Shown piece by piece: positions 17,189-26,131 of a stretch of 64,000 nucleotides of DNA. The first letter of the stretch is position 1. The number at the start of each line of letters is the position of its first letter. A program made the translations under genes and the position numbers. Origin of the DNA: Bdellovibrionales bacterium. Lineage in GTDB: Bacteria; Bdellovibrionota; Bdellovibrionia; Bdellovibrionales; Bdellovibrionaceae. The DNA is taken from contig JAFEAQ010000011.1 of the NCBI GenBank assembly GCA_018266295.1, positions 62,001 through 126,000 of the forward strand, in the 5' to 3' direction. The notes under the pieces were generated by a model that did no database searches, was not told the DNA's origin, and was given only the letters and a program-made list of their open reading frames with translations.

Positions 17189-18883
17189 ATGCCTTCAATG
17201 GATATTTCAAGTATTCTGCAAAAGAGTACTTCTCTCACGAGCGATCAGATCAAGTCGATTCTTAAGAATCCTTCGGTCTTGCGCCCCGTGAGCGTCGGAG
17301 AAGCTCTGTCGCACAAAGAATATTCTACAGCCGATGAACTTCTCGGAGATCTCTGCAAAGAGATGGGTCTTGATTTCATTAAAGACATTCCAGTAAATGA
17401 TATCTCTGCGGACCTCGTTCGCGACATCCCCATCAACTACGCAAAAACCAACTCGGTCCTCCCCTACAAGGATGAGGCCGAAGCGGTCACGGCTCTGACC
17501 AGCAATCCGTTGAACCTGAAAGCCATGGACGACCTTCGTGTCCTTTTTGGCAAAAAGATTAAGCCGCTGGTCACAACAAACTCGAAAATCCAAGACGCTA
17601 TTAACCGCGTCTATGAAAAGTCCACTGCGAATCTTTCAGGCCTTGATGAGATTGAGGCTGAAGATTACGACCTCGAAGAATCCACGATCGATCTTCTCGA
17701 GGCCGGCGAAGACGACGCGCCGGTGATTAAACTGGTAAATAGCCTCCTCTTCCGTGCGGTGAAAGAAAAAGCATCCGATATCCACGTAGAGCCTTATGAA
17801 AAAGACATCGTCGTGCGCTTCCGCATTGACGGTATTCTCTTTGATATTTTTAAGCCGCCTAAAAAATTACAAAACGCGATCACGTCCCGTATCAAAGTTA
17901 TGGCGAATCTCAATATCGCCGAGAAACGTTTGCCTCAGGACGGTCGTATCCCACTGAAGGTCGGCGGAAAAGATATCGATATTCGTCTTTCAACCGTGCC
18001 GACTGCTTTTGGCGAACGAGCGGTGATGCGTCTGCAAGATAGATCGACGGTCGTTCTTGAGCTCGAGCAGCTGGGTTTCTCACCGGACACGCTCAAGAAA
18101 CTTGATGGCGACTTGCTGTTAAGAACTTACGGCATTTTGCTTGTCACAGGCCCTACAGGTTCTGGTAAGTCGACGACTCTTTACGGCTGCCTCAGCAAAC
18201 TCAATCAGCCGGATGTAAATATTCTGACGGTTGAAGATCCGGTGGAGCAACGTATTCACGGCATCGGTCAGGTGCAAGTGAATGCCAAGATCGGTTTGAC
18301 CTTTGCCTCGGGTCTGCGCTCTTTCCTTCGTCAAGACCCTGACATCATCATGGTGGGTGAGATTCGTGACTTGGAAACTGCCGAACTGGCGATCACGTCT
18401 TCAATGACGGGTCACTTGGTTTTATCCACACTGCATACCAATGATGCCGCCGGTGCTTTCCCCCGTTTATTTGACATCGGCGTGGAGCCGTTCTTGATCG
18501 CCACTTCGATCTTGGGTGTTGTCGCCCAACGTCTCGTGCGCGTTCTCTGCCCGCATTGCAAAGTGCCTTACGAGCCCTCAGATTTTGAGCTCAATGCTCT
18601 CGGAATTACACGCAAACAAGCTCAAGAAGGAAATGTTTGTAAACCGGTTGGCTGTAACCACTGCAATCAGAAAGGTTACGTTGGCCGAAGCGTCATTCAG
18701 GAGCTGCTGGTCGTCAATGACGATATCCGCTCTTTAATTTTGCAGCGTAAAGATGGTAATACTATAAAACGCCAAGCTGTGAATGGCGGAATGAAAACAT
18801 TCCGTGACCATGGCATTAGCAAAGTTCTTTCCGGCATTACGTCGATTGAAGAACTGAACGCGAACACTCAATTGGATATTTAA
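17189..18883 (+). CDS. gspE: Type II secretion ATPase GspE
   Basis: This cytoplasmic ATPase powers pseudopilus assembly. GGAG lies 9 bases before the ATG. It has an N-terminal GspE/MshEN-like domain that docks to GspL, then the secretion ATPase core. The Walker A motif GPTGSGKST is at about residues 321-329, with Asp-box (VEDPVE), Walker B (DIIMVGEIRDLETAE) and His-box (STLHTNDA) motifs. A four-cysteine zinc module (CPHC near 454, then CKPVGCNHC) is characteristic of GspE and PilB-type ATPases. Length 564 is normal. It is followed 2 bases later by gspF. Confidence 0.97.
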   Translation: MPSMDISSILQKSTSLTSDQIKSILKNPSVLRPVSVGEALSHKEYSTADELLGDLCKEMGLDFIKDIPVNDISADLVRDIPINYAKTNSVLPYKDEAEAVTALTSNPLNLKAMDDLRVLFGKKIKPLVTTNSKIQDAINRVYEKSTANLSGLDEIEAEDYDLEESTIDLLEAGEDDAPVIKLVNSLLFRAVKEKASDIHVEPYEKDIVVRFRIDGILFDIFKPPKKLQNAITSRIKVMANLNIAEKRLPQDGRIPLKVGGKDIDIRLSTVPTAFGERAVMRLQDRSTVVLELEQLGFSPDTLKKLDGDLLLRTYGILLVTGPTGSGKSTTLYGCLSKLNQPDVNILTVEDPVEQRIHGIGQVQVNAKIGLTFASGLRSFLRQDPDIIMVGEIRDLETAELAITSSMTGHLVLSTLHTNDAAGAFPRLFDIGVEPFLIATSILGVVAQRLVRVLCPHCKVPYEPSDFELNALGITRKQAQEGNVCKPVGCNHCNQKGYVGRSVIQELLVVNDDIRSLILQRKDGNTIKRQAVNGGMKTFRDHGISKVLSGITSIEELNANTQLDI

Positions 18884-18885
18884 TT

Positions 18886-20103
18886 ATGCCTATTTTCGAG
18901 TACAAGGGCCTTGCCAGAGATGGAAGAAACGTTAAGGGAACTCTCGACGCCGAGAATCTTCGCGCGGCCCGCACTCGACTAAAAAAAGACGGCATCTTCG
19001 TTACTGAAATCCGCGATAAGAAAAAAGGCACTGCTACTAAAAAACGAGGCGGCGGTGGCCGCGGCAAAGCGACAGTTCAAGAGCTTTCTCTGATGACCCG
19101 GCAGTTGGCCGTTCTTGTGAAAGCGAATATTCCGCTGGTAGATTGCCTCACGGCGGTCTCTGAGCAAGTGGAAAACCCCGTTCTTGCGGAAGCCATTGCA
19201 GACTGTAAAAACATGGTGAACGAAGGTAGCCCGTTCTACAAAGCACTCGCCAAATATCCAAACTTGTTTGATAAGATTTATATCTCAATGGTGGAAGCCG
19301 GTGAAATGTCAGGCAGCTTGGACGTGATCCTTGTGCGTCTGGCGGAGTTTACAGAAGCGGCTGCGGAATTGCGCTCAAAAGTGAGCAGCGCGATGACCTA
19401 CCCGATCATCATGCTTGTGGTGACATTTGGTTTGCTGTCATTGATGTTTATTTTCGTAATTCCAAAAATGGTGACGGTATTTGAATCCGCGCCGAATTTG
19501 ACATTGCCTTGGTACACAGTTGCTTTGGTAAACATCAGTACTTTCATGGTGAACTATTGGTACCTTGTTTTCGGCTCCCTCTTCATGGTTTACATGATTT
19601 TCAACAGCTGGAAAAAATCTCCTAGCGGCGCTGAGCAATGGGATGGTATCTCTTTGAATCTTCCGATCGCTGGACCGGTTGTAAGAATGGTCGCGGTTTC
19701 ACGCTTTACTCGAACTCTGTCGACGTTGCTCACAGGGGGCGTGCCTATGTTGCAAGCTCTCGACATCGTCCGCAACGTTGTGGATAATCACGTCCTTGCC
19801 TTAGCCATTGATGATGCCCGTAGCAATATTAGCGAGGGGGAATCTATTGCGGGACCCCTCAAAAAATCGGGACAATTCCCGCCGATCGTGATTCACATGG
19901 TCAATATTGGTGAGAAAACTGGTGAGCTTGAAACCATGCTAAGTCAGGTCTCTGACGCCTATGATTTCCAGGTTAAAAACAAGGTCGACGCTTTAACGGG
20001 TCTTATGGGTCCTGTCGTCATTGTGATTATGGGTCTGGTTATTGCCACGATTGTATTCTCCGTGATGTTACCTATGTTTGACATGACTAGTGCCTTTGGC
20101 TAA
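18886..20103 (+). CDS. gspF: Type II secretion inner-membrane platform protein GspF
   Basis: GspF is the polytopic core of the assembly platform. Two homologous cytoplasmic helical domains (beginning near residues 65 and 270; FTRTLSTLLTGGVPMLQALD is in the second) are separated by membrane helices at about 170-190, 215-240 and 375-400. The N-terminal FEYKGLARDGRNVKGT is the family start. A basic, glycine-rich patch (KKRGGGGRGK, around residue 53) sits between this segment and the first domain and is a little unusual. It starts 2 bases after gspE. Confidence 0.97.
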   Translation: MPIFEYKGLARDGRNVKGTLDAENLRAARTRLKKDGIFVTEIRDKKKGTATKKRGGGGRGKATVQELSLMTRQLAVLVKANIPLVDCLTAVSEQVENPVLAEAIADCKNMVNEGSPFYKALAKYPNLFDKIYISMVEAGEMSGSLDVILVRLAEFTEAAAELRSKVSSAMTYPIIMLVVTFGLLSLMFIFVIPKMVTVFESAPNLTLPWYTVALVNISTFMVNYWYLVFGSLFMVYMIFNSWKKSPSGAEQWDGISLNLPIAGPVVRMVAVSRFTRTLSTLLTGGVPMLQALDIVRNVVDNHVLALAIDDARSNISEGESIAGPLKKSGQFPPIVIHMVNIGEKTGELETMLSQVSDAYDFQVKNKVDALTGLMGPVVIVIMGLVIATIVFSVMLPMFDMTSAFG

Positions 20104-20138
20104 AGTCATCTTCTGAACTCACGCGGAGGCTAAACACA

Positions 20139-20564
20139 ATGATTTCGAACTCTTCAAACAAGTCTTTCTTGCGCAACCAAAAAGGTATGACTCTGATCGA
20201 GATCATGATCGTGATTGCGATTCTTGGTGGTTTGATGGCTCTCTTGGCGCCAAAATTCTTGGGCCAAAAAGACAAAGCCAACGTCGGCCAAGCAAAAATC
20301 CAAATGGGTCAGATCGCAAATGCACTGAGCATGTACTACAACGACTGCGGTAAGTTCCCAGCGTCCTTGGACAACTTGGTAAAACAAGATGCTAACTGCG
20401 CCAACTGGGGCCCAGAGCCTTACTTGAAAAAAGACCAAATCGATCCATGGGGCAATCCTTACGTTTATGAATTAAATGGCAGCGAATACTCTCTGAAATG
20501 TCTCGGTAAAGACGGCCGCGAAGGCGGCTCTGGCTTTAACGCCGACATCCTTTACGAACAATAG
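20139..20564 (+). CDS. gspG: Type II secretion major pseudopilin GspG
   Basis: The N-terminus has a 16-residue leader ending QKG, followed by MTLIEIMIVIAIL. Cleavage by prepilin peptidase would fall after Gly16 with Glu5 of the mature protein present. Position 1 is Met rather than the usual Phe. The C-terminal half has the GspG pattern, including WGNPYVYELNG and KCLGKDGREGG of the calcium-binding region. It forms the shaft of the pseudopilus. Length 141 residues is typical. GGAGG precedes the ATG. The prepilin peptidase GspO is not encoded in this window. Confidence 0.97.
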   Translation: MISNSSNKSFLRNQKGMTLIEIMIVIAILGGLMALLAPKFLGQKDKANVGQAKIQMGQIANALSMYYNDCGKFPASLDNLVKQDANCANWGPEPYLKKDQIDPWGNPYVYELNGSEYSLKCLGKDGREGGSGFNADILYEQ

Positions 20565-20578
20565 TTCTTTGGAGTTTC

Positions 20579-21172
20579 ATGAATAAAAGGGGCTTCACCC
20601 TCATTGAAGTCATGATCGTGATCGCTATCATTGCCGGTCTGATCGCTGTTGGAGCCCCCCGCCTTCTCAAAAAAGATACCAATATCAAAACCGTGGCACG
20701 TCAGCTCACGGTTCTCGTCAAAGAAGTCCGAAATCAAGCCAAGCTTTTTAATTCCACCTACCGCATTGTCATCCGTATGGAGCAAGGACAAGAATCTTGG
20801 TGGGTTGAAAAAGCCAACGGCCCGGCTCTGATCGATCCAGAAAAATTAAAAGAAGACTACGAAGGCAAAGGTAAAAAAGACGACAAGGACAAAGACGCTC
20901 CTCCGCCGCTTTTCCAAATAGACAAAAGATTGTCGAAGAAGGAAAAAACCCTTCCATCAAATCTGCATTTCAAGCAGGTTGAAACCATCAATATGTCTCA
21001 ACCCGTCACAAGCGGGCTTGCGTATATTCATTTCTTTCCAGAAGGCCTTCTCGAGGCTTCTGCCATTCAAATCACCGACAACAAAAACACCTGGACGCTT
21101 GTCTTTAACCCGCTAACAGGTCAAGCTGATATTGTTGAAAAAGAAACCAGCTTAAAGGATATAAGTCGGTGA
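20579..21172 (+). CDS. gspH: Type II secretion minor pseudopilin GspH
   Basis: A very short leader MNKRG precedes FTLIEVMIVIAIIAGL, the type III signal of prepilins with Glu5. The protein (197 aa) fits GspH by position after gspG and by its beta-rich C-terminal part. A highly charged insertion at about residues 97-115 (GKGKKDDKDKDAPPP) is unusual and must be a solvent-exposed loop. It starts 14 bases after gspG and its stop overlaps the GTG of gspI by 4 bases. Confidence 0.92.
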   Translation: MNKRGFTLIEVMIVIAIIAGLIAVGAPRLLKKDTNIKTVARQLTVLVKEVRNQAKLFNSTYRIVIRMEQGQESWWVEKANGPALIDPEKLKEDYEGKGKKDDKDKDAPPPLFQIDKRLSKKEKTLPSNLHFKQVETINMSQPVTSGLAYIHFFPEGLLEASAIQITDNKNTWTLVFNPLTGQADIVEKETSLKDISR

Positions 21173-21696
21173 TCAAAAACAGAAAAGGCTTCACGTTGCT
21201 AGAGACACTACTCGCCGTAGTGATTCTCTCTATGGGTATTTTGCTCCTGACCCAGTCATGGAGTGGAAGCTTTTTGCGTATTCGAAAAACTCAGCTGAAT
21301 CAAGACGTCGCAGCCCTGCTTGAGCGCAAGATGAATGAAATTGATCTTGAGTTCCGTGGAAAACCACTTGATACCATTCCTGAAGAGAAAGAAGACGACT
21401 TTGGTGCCGAGTACCCTCAGTACAAATGGAAGATGATCTCTCGCGAATTCCAGATGCCGAACATGTCTTCAATTCTGATGCAGCAAGAAGGCGGCGCCAA
21501 CGACATGCTCATGATGATGATTCAACAACTGACAGAGCATCTCTCAAAAACCATCAAGGAAGTGAAGGTCAGCGTAATCTATACCGGCGGCAAGAAACCG
21601 CTGGAGTATTCCATCGTCACCTATTTTGTCGATTACAATAAGCCGCTGGCTATTGGCGGATCTACCGGCGCCGCACCTGGCGGGGCAGGTCCGTAA
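21169..21696 (+). CDS. gspI: Type II secretion minor pseudopilin GspI
   Basis: The GTG start overlaps the gspH stop (GTGA), which implies coupled translation. The leader MIKNRKG is followed by FTLLETLLAVVILSMGI with Glu5. The 175-residue length and position support GspI, which with GspJ and GspK forms the pseudopilus tip. A Met-rich segment lies near residues 97-115 (MSSILMQQEGGANDMLMMM), and the C-terminus is Gly/Ala-rich. It overlaps gspJ by one base (TAATG). Confidence 0.9.
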   Translation: MIKNRKGFTLLETLLAVVILSMGILLLTQSWSGSFLRIRKTQLNQDVAALLERKMNEIDLEFRGKPLDTIPEEKEDDFGAEYPQYKWKMISREFQMPNMSSILMQQEGGANDMLMMMIQQLTEHLSKTIKEVKVSVIYTGGKKPLEYSIVTYFVDYNKPLAIGGSTGAAPGGAGP

Positions 21697-22529
21697 TGAC
21701 GGCTTCTCGCCTTTCTTCGCAAAAAGGTTTTACCCTCATCGAGATGATGATCACAGTGGCGATTCTAGGAACGCTCACTGTGCTTGCGACTCAAAGTATT
21801 CAGCAAGCCATCCGTCAGAAAGTAAAAATCCAGGAACAAATCGACGATGTGTCACGCATGCGTGATGCCCTTCGCTTGATGGAAGCTGATATTAATCAAG
21901 CTTATCACTATCGTGACGTTGAAAAAGAAATCACAGATCTGGTGAATAAACCTGCGCAGGCCGCAAACCTGCCGCCGGGCATGCCGACACCGATTCCGAT
22001 TCAAACGCCGACACCTCCGCCGAATCCGGATGAGGCCACTCGCATCGATCCGGTCACTCAGTTCATGGGAACTGAGAGTTCCGTGGATTTCGTAACGATG
22101 AACAATGCGCGCATGATGCGCAATATGAAACAAGCCGATTTCATGGAAGTGGGCTACTCGCTAAAGTCCTGCAAAAGCCTGACGGGCGATAAAGGCTCTT
22201 CCCAATGCTTGTGGCGCAGAACCACAAGCTGGGTCGATGACGATGTCACCAAAGGTGGCGATGAAGTCGTGCTTCTTGAAAACATCACCGAGTTCAAATT
22301 GCGTTACATCGGTAAAGGCAAAGACGACTGGGTCAATAGCTGGCGCACGGACAATGGCGGCGACTCTGTCACGAAAGGGAACTTCCCCGCAGCTGTCGAG
22401 ATCTCGATGACAATTGAGCACGGTACCGGCGACAAAAAGAAAAAATATTCAATGCAGATTATCGCAAGAATCCATTTCCCTAATAACGATGAGAGCAAAA
22501 ATGCAAACAGCGCGACCAGTGGGCCTTAG
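21696..22529 (+). CDS. gspJ: Type II secretion minor pseudopilin GspJ
   Basis: The leader MTASRLSSQKG is followed by FTLIEMMITVAILGTL with Glu5. The protein has 277 residues, longer than many GspJ proteins because of a Pro/Thr-rich insertion at about residues 90-110 (PTPIPIQTPTPPPNP). The C-terminal half resembles the GspJ family: a double-stranded sheet region and FKLRYIG. The start overlaps gspI by one base. Its 3' end overlaps the start of gspK. Confidence 0.92.
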   Translation: MTASRLSSQKGFTLIEMMITVAILGTLTVLATQSIQQAIRQKVKIQEQIDDVSRMRDALRLMEADINQAYHYRDVEKEITDLVNKPAQAANLPPGMPTPIPIQTPTPPPNPDEATRIDPVTQFMGTESSVDFVTMNNARMMRNMKQADFMEVGYSLKSCKSLTGDKGSSQCLWRRTTSWVDDDVTKGGDEVVLLENITEFKLRYIGKGKDDWVNSWRTDNGGDSVTKGNFPAAVEISMTIEHGTGDKKKKYSMQIIARIHFPNNDESKNANSATSGP

Positions 22530-23727
22530 GCTCTTAAAAAATAATCGCGGAATGGCATTGATCATGGCCATTACTTGCGTGCTTTTGATTTCTTATATCG
22601 CCATGGAAGTCTCTTACGATTCATTGGTGGAGTATAACGTGAACGTCAACTCCCTCAACCGTCTAAAAGCTTACTATGCGGCTCGGGCCGGTGTGGATTT
22701 GAGTCTTCTTCGTATTAAAACTTTCCAACAAGCCTCTGCTCAATTTGGTAAGCAGCTTGGCGGTCAGTCTGAAATGCTTGATCAAATCTGGAAGTTCCCG
22801 TTCGCTTGGCCGGTGCCAATGCCCGATGGTCTGAATGGTACCGATAAGGATCAGATTAAGTCGGCCCTTAAAGAATCCATCATGGATGCGGCTTACGTTG
22901 TAACCATCGAAGACGAAGGCTCCAAACTGGATTTGAGTGACCTTGCCTCGCCTTCGAAAGTTTTAGCAGAGTCCACGCGCCGCCGTTTGCTGGATATTTT
23001 CCAAAATAAACTTAAAAACGATCAAGAGTTCCAGCGTAAATATGGCAACTACCGTTTCGAAGAACTCGTGAATGCGATCACCGACTGGCAGTCGAGAAGC
23101 CGTACAGGCGTGAGCGGCAGCGATAAGCGGGCCGGCTACAGCGGCTACCCTGAAAACTATCCCCCGAACCGCGGTTTTCGCACTCTGCAAGAGCTCCGCC
23201 TTGTAAGCGGTATGAACGAAGACATTTACGAGTTGCTGGAGCCGGCTATCACCATTTACGGAATGAAAGCCATCAATCCAAATCAAGCCAGCAAAGAGGT
23301 TTTGAAGTCGCTGGACCCCGAAATCAACGATGAGATCGCTGATGCGATCATCAAGCGCCGCGACAACCCTAACGAGGGCGGCCCGTTTAAAAACAAAGAG
23401 GACTTCTGGGGTTTCGTTACCGGCCGTGGTGCCCGCCTTGGCGAAAAAACCGAAGAGACACCGCTCATTTTTGACAAGGTCGTGAACTTTAGAATCAAGA
23501 GCACGGGCGAGTATGCTGGAGTGTCCCGTGAAATCACCGTCGTCGTGATGGATTTACAGACGATCGCAAGCACATTGAAGGGCTACGTCGATAAAGAAAA
23601 ACAGCAACAGAATCCCCAACAGCAGCAACAGCAAAATCCTGCGGCAAAACCGCAAAACCCAGCCCAAAGTCAGACCCCTGCACTTCCCAAAGGAGCTCCA
23701 AGGATTGTATACTGGGGCGAGCGCTAA
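22501..23727 (+). CDS. gspK: Type II secretion tip pseudopilin GspK
   Basis: I chose ATG 22501, which has GAGAG just upstream and gives a leader of 17 residues (ending NNRG) before MALIMAITCVLL. ATG 22489 is an alternative. As in all GspK proteins Glu5 is absent, consistent with a tip position. The helical domain (LDIFQNKLKNDQEFQRKYGNY) and the SAM-like, helix-hairpin-helix-type repeats (NPNQASKEVLKSLDPEIND) typical of GspK are visible. The tail from about residue 365 is Gln/Pro-rich (QQQQQQNPAAKPQNPA), unusual for the family. It overlaps gspJ by 29 bases. Confidence 0.94.
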   Translation: MQTARPVGLRLLKNNRGMALIMAITCVLLISYIAMEVSYDSLVEYNVNVNSLNRLKAYYAARAGVDLSLLRIKTFQQASAQFGKQLGGQSEMLDQIWKFPFAWPVPMPDGLNGTDKDQIKSALKESIMDAAYVVTIEDEGSKLDLSDLASPSKVLAESTRRRLLDIFQNKLKNDQEFQRKYGNYRFEELVNAITDWQSRSRTGVSGSDKRAGYSGYPENYPPNRGFRTLQELRLVSGMNEDIYELLEPAITIYGMKAINPNQASKEVLKSLDPEINDEIADAIIKRRDNPNEGGPFKNKEDFWGFVTGRGARLGEKTEETPLIFDKVVNFRIKSTGEYAGVSREITVVVMDLQTIASTLKGYVDKEKQQQNPQQQQQQNPAAKPQNPAQSQTPALPKGAPRIVYWGER

Positions 23728-23759
23728 GCACTCGTAAGATTTAAAAAAAAAGGCGAAAA

Positions 23760-25430
23760 ATGAGATCTGTTGGTATCGACATTGGCAGTAGTAGCATAAA
23801 AATTGTTGAGGTGCTGACAACCAGTAAAGGTTTTCAGGTCACTCAATGCTTCGAACGCCCGCTCGGCCTCAACCCCGCCCACGACCAAGAAATTGAAATC
23901 ATCGAGTTTCTTCGCGAGATTTCGGCGAAGTACGATCCGGCGCAAACCCGCTACTGCTTAGCTCTTCGTCAGGATCAAGTGAGTATCCGTAATAAAATTT
24001 TCCCATTTAGCGATAGAATGAAAATTTCTAAGAGCTTGGCTTTCGAGCTCGAAGAAGAAATTCCTTTCTCGGGCGACAACTCTGTTTTCGACGCAAAAAT
24101 CGTTCGCACCCTCGGCGTTACTGCCGAAGTTCTGGCGTGTGCAGCTCCGAAGCACCATATTCGCACTCTGCTTCAGCGCTGTGCCGATGCGAACATCGAG
24201 CCGGCTTTGATCTCGACTGAAGGGACGGCGTTTGCGAATATCTACGAAAAATGGAATGAAGCTCCGCCGGCTCATCCTGCCACAGACACGACTCTTCTGG
24301 GTGAACAGGAAAAGGTCGAGCGTCCGATGCATTTGACTCTGAATATGGGTCACACGCGCACTCTGGTGTGTGCGTTTGAAGGCAATTCTCTGATCGGCGT
24401 ACGCACGATTCTTTGGGGCGCAAAAAATATTTCTGATGCTGTTGCAAAGAAATATGAAATCCCTTACTTGGACGCTCTGAAAGAAGTGCAGAATAAAGCC
24501 TTCATCCTGACGAATAAACAAGGCGCGACGTTTGACCAAATTACATTCTCTGAAACGATTGCAAAATCGGTTCGTGAACTTGTGCGCGACTTGCAACTTT
24601 CTATTTTGGAATTTAAGAGCGAGTTCAACGCCGTGATCACTCAGATCGGCCTTACAGGCGGCTCGTCGGCAATTAAAAACTTGGGCCCGTTCCTGACTCA
24701 GCAGCTTGAATTGCCGGTGAACAAGGTTTATCCCCTCGATATGATTCCAAACGTGCTCTTTGAAAAGGGCCCGAAGACGGACACCACTTTCGGTTTGGCT
24801 CTCGGTATTGCGATTGAAGGCCTTAAAAAGCCACGCAACCCTGCCATCAATTTCCTCCGTGGTGAGTTCGCAAAGCAAAACAACTTTGCCCGCAACATGT
24901 GGGAAAAGTGGGGCCCGACTCTTAAAACAGCGGCGGCGGCAATGGTTGTGTTCTTCATTTACTCGATGATGCGCGAAAGTTTTTCTATGAGCCTTGCCGA
25001 CCGCGCCGAAGAAGCATTAAAAACCCAAGCCAAGAATGTAGCCAAACTCAGTGGTAAAAAAGCCACCGAAGCCAATATCAAGAAATACATTCGCGATAAT
25101 AAAAAGCGCGCGGCTGATTTAAAGACTCTTGCCAATGTGGCGACGATGAACTCAGCCCTTGAGATCGTTAAAAAGATCAACGACGCCACTCCGGCAAAGA
25201 ACTCCGTCACTTTGGACGTTAAAGGCGTTCACGTCCGTGACAGCGAAGTATCGCTTGAAGGTTACGTGAAGAGCCCGAATGAACTCACAGTTCTGCAGCA
25301 GGCTCTGACCAACTTGTCTGTGGACGGCAAAGTGAATAAAGGCAGCGTCCAGTTGCCCGCAGCCGCCGGAAAAACAGCGTTCTCGTTTAATTTTAAAGTC
25401 GATCGCGGCATTACTAAAACCATTCAATAG
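23760..25430 (+). CDS. gspL: Type II secretion protein GspL, PilM-like
   Basis: The first 350 residues are an actin-like fold very close to PilM of type IV pili: MRSVGIDIGSSSIKIVEV at the N-terminus and a phosphate-binding LTGGSSAIKNLG near residue 300. A single membrane helix follows (about 388-405), then a helical and ferredoxin-like periplasmic region resembling PilN or the end of GspL. In this gene order the protein takes the GspL role, binding GspE on the inside and GspM outside. At 556 residues it is longer than classical GspL. It starts 32 bases after gspK behind an A-rich stretch. Confidence 0.9.
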   Translation: MRSVGIDIGSSSIKIVEVLTTSKGFQVTQCFERPLGLNPAHDQEIEIIEFLREISAKYDPAQTRYCLALRQDQVSIRNKIFPFSDRMKISKSLAFELEEEIPFSGDNSVFDAKIVRTLGVTAEVLACAAPKHHIRTLLQRCADANIEPALISTEGTAFANIYEKWNEAPPAHPATDTTLLGEQEKVERPMHLTLNMGHTRTLVCAFEGNSLIGVRTILWGAKNISDAVAKKYEIPYLDALKEVQNKAFILTNKQGATFDQITFSETIAKSVRELVRDLQLSILEFKSEFNAVITQIGLTGGSSAIKNLGPFLTQQLELPVNKVYPLDMIPNVLFEKGPKTDTTFGLALGIAIEGLKKPRNPAINFLRGEFAKQNNFARNMWEKWGPTLKTAAAAMVVFFIYSMMRESFSMSLADRAEEALKTQAKNVAKLSGKKATEANIKKYIRDNKKRAADLKTLANVATMNSALEIVKKINDATPAKNSVTLDVKGVHVRDSEVSLEGYVKSPNELTVLQQALTNLSVDGKVNKGSVQLPAAAGKTAFSFNFKVDRGITKTIQ

Positions 25431-25438
25431 GTGAGCTG

Positions 25439-26131
25439 ATGAACTTTGATGACATTAAGGACAATCTAAAATCTCAGCTTGGTCAGACGTGGTCGCGCAT
25501 CGAAGACAGCTCGGCATACAACCAGCTGCGCGATCGCTTCGAGAATCTGACGCCGACAAATCAGAAGCTCGTGCTCTTGGGGGCTGGTGCTCTCACTGCT
25601 TTATTGATTTTTTCTATTCCGTTTTCTTACTACTCTACCTCCAGTGAATACGTAACGACTTACGAAGACAAGCGCAGTTTGATTCGTGAGCTTTTGAAAG
25701 TGACCCGTGAATCGAATGAAGTTCCGGACCTGCCGATCGCGCCGAACGCCGACATGCTAAAGAACACGATCGAAGGACAGCTGAATATGGCAAAACTTCT
25801 TCCTGAGCAAATGAAAGGGATTGAAGTGATGGCCGCGGATACGGGCCTGATTCCAAAAGGCTTGCTTGAAAGTGGGCTGCGCGTGAGTCTTGCAAAGCTC
25901 AATCTTCGCCAGATCATTGATATCGGCTACAACATTCAGGCGATCAGCCCGAGCGTTAAAATGAATGCGATTAACATCACGGCGAATCCCGAGGACCCAC
26001 GTTATTTTGATGTGGAAATGAAGCTTGTTTCTTTGGCGGTGCCTCAAGCTCACGTTGACATGCCGGATGCTGGTGATGAAGAAGCTGGCGGCAAAGCAAA
26101 GAAGCCGGCGTTTAAGAGAGGAAATCGCTAA
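25439..26131 (+). CDS. gspM: Type II secretion protein GspM
   Basis: A 230-residue protein with a cytoplasmic N-terminus of about 40 residues, one membrane helix (about 42-62, LVLLGAGALTALLIFSIPF) and a periplasmic region with a coiled helix and a ferredoxin-like domain. This layout matches GspM/PilO, the partner of GspL. The C-terminal tail is Lys/Gly-rich. It begins 8 bases after gspL and overlaps gspN by one base. The identification rests on position and topology more than on sequence motifs. Confidence 0.85.
   Translation: MNFDDIKDNLKSQLGQTWSRIEDSSAYNQLRDRFENLTPTNQKLVLLGAGALTALLIFSIPFSYYSTSSEYVTTYEDKRSLIRELLKVTRESNEVPDLPIAPNADMLKNTIEGQLNMAKLLPEQMKGIEVMAADTGLIPKGLLESGLRVSLAKLNLRQIIDIGYNIQAISPSVKMNAINITANPEDPRYFDVEMKLVSLAVPQAHVDMPDAGDEEAGGKAKKPAFKRGNR

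Noticed and set aside
23958-24878. A 306-codon open frame antisense to gspL
   Set aside because: It has no ribosome binding site, its composition (many Arg, His and Cys) is that of a reverse-complement shadow, and gspL on the other strand is clearly real.
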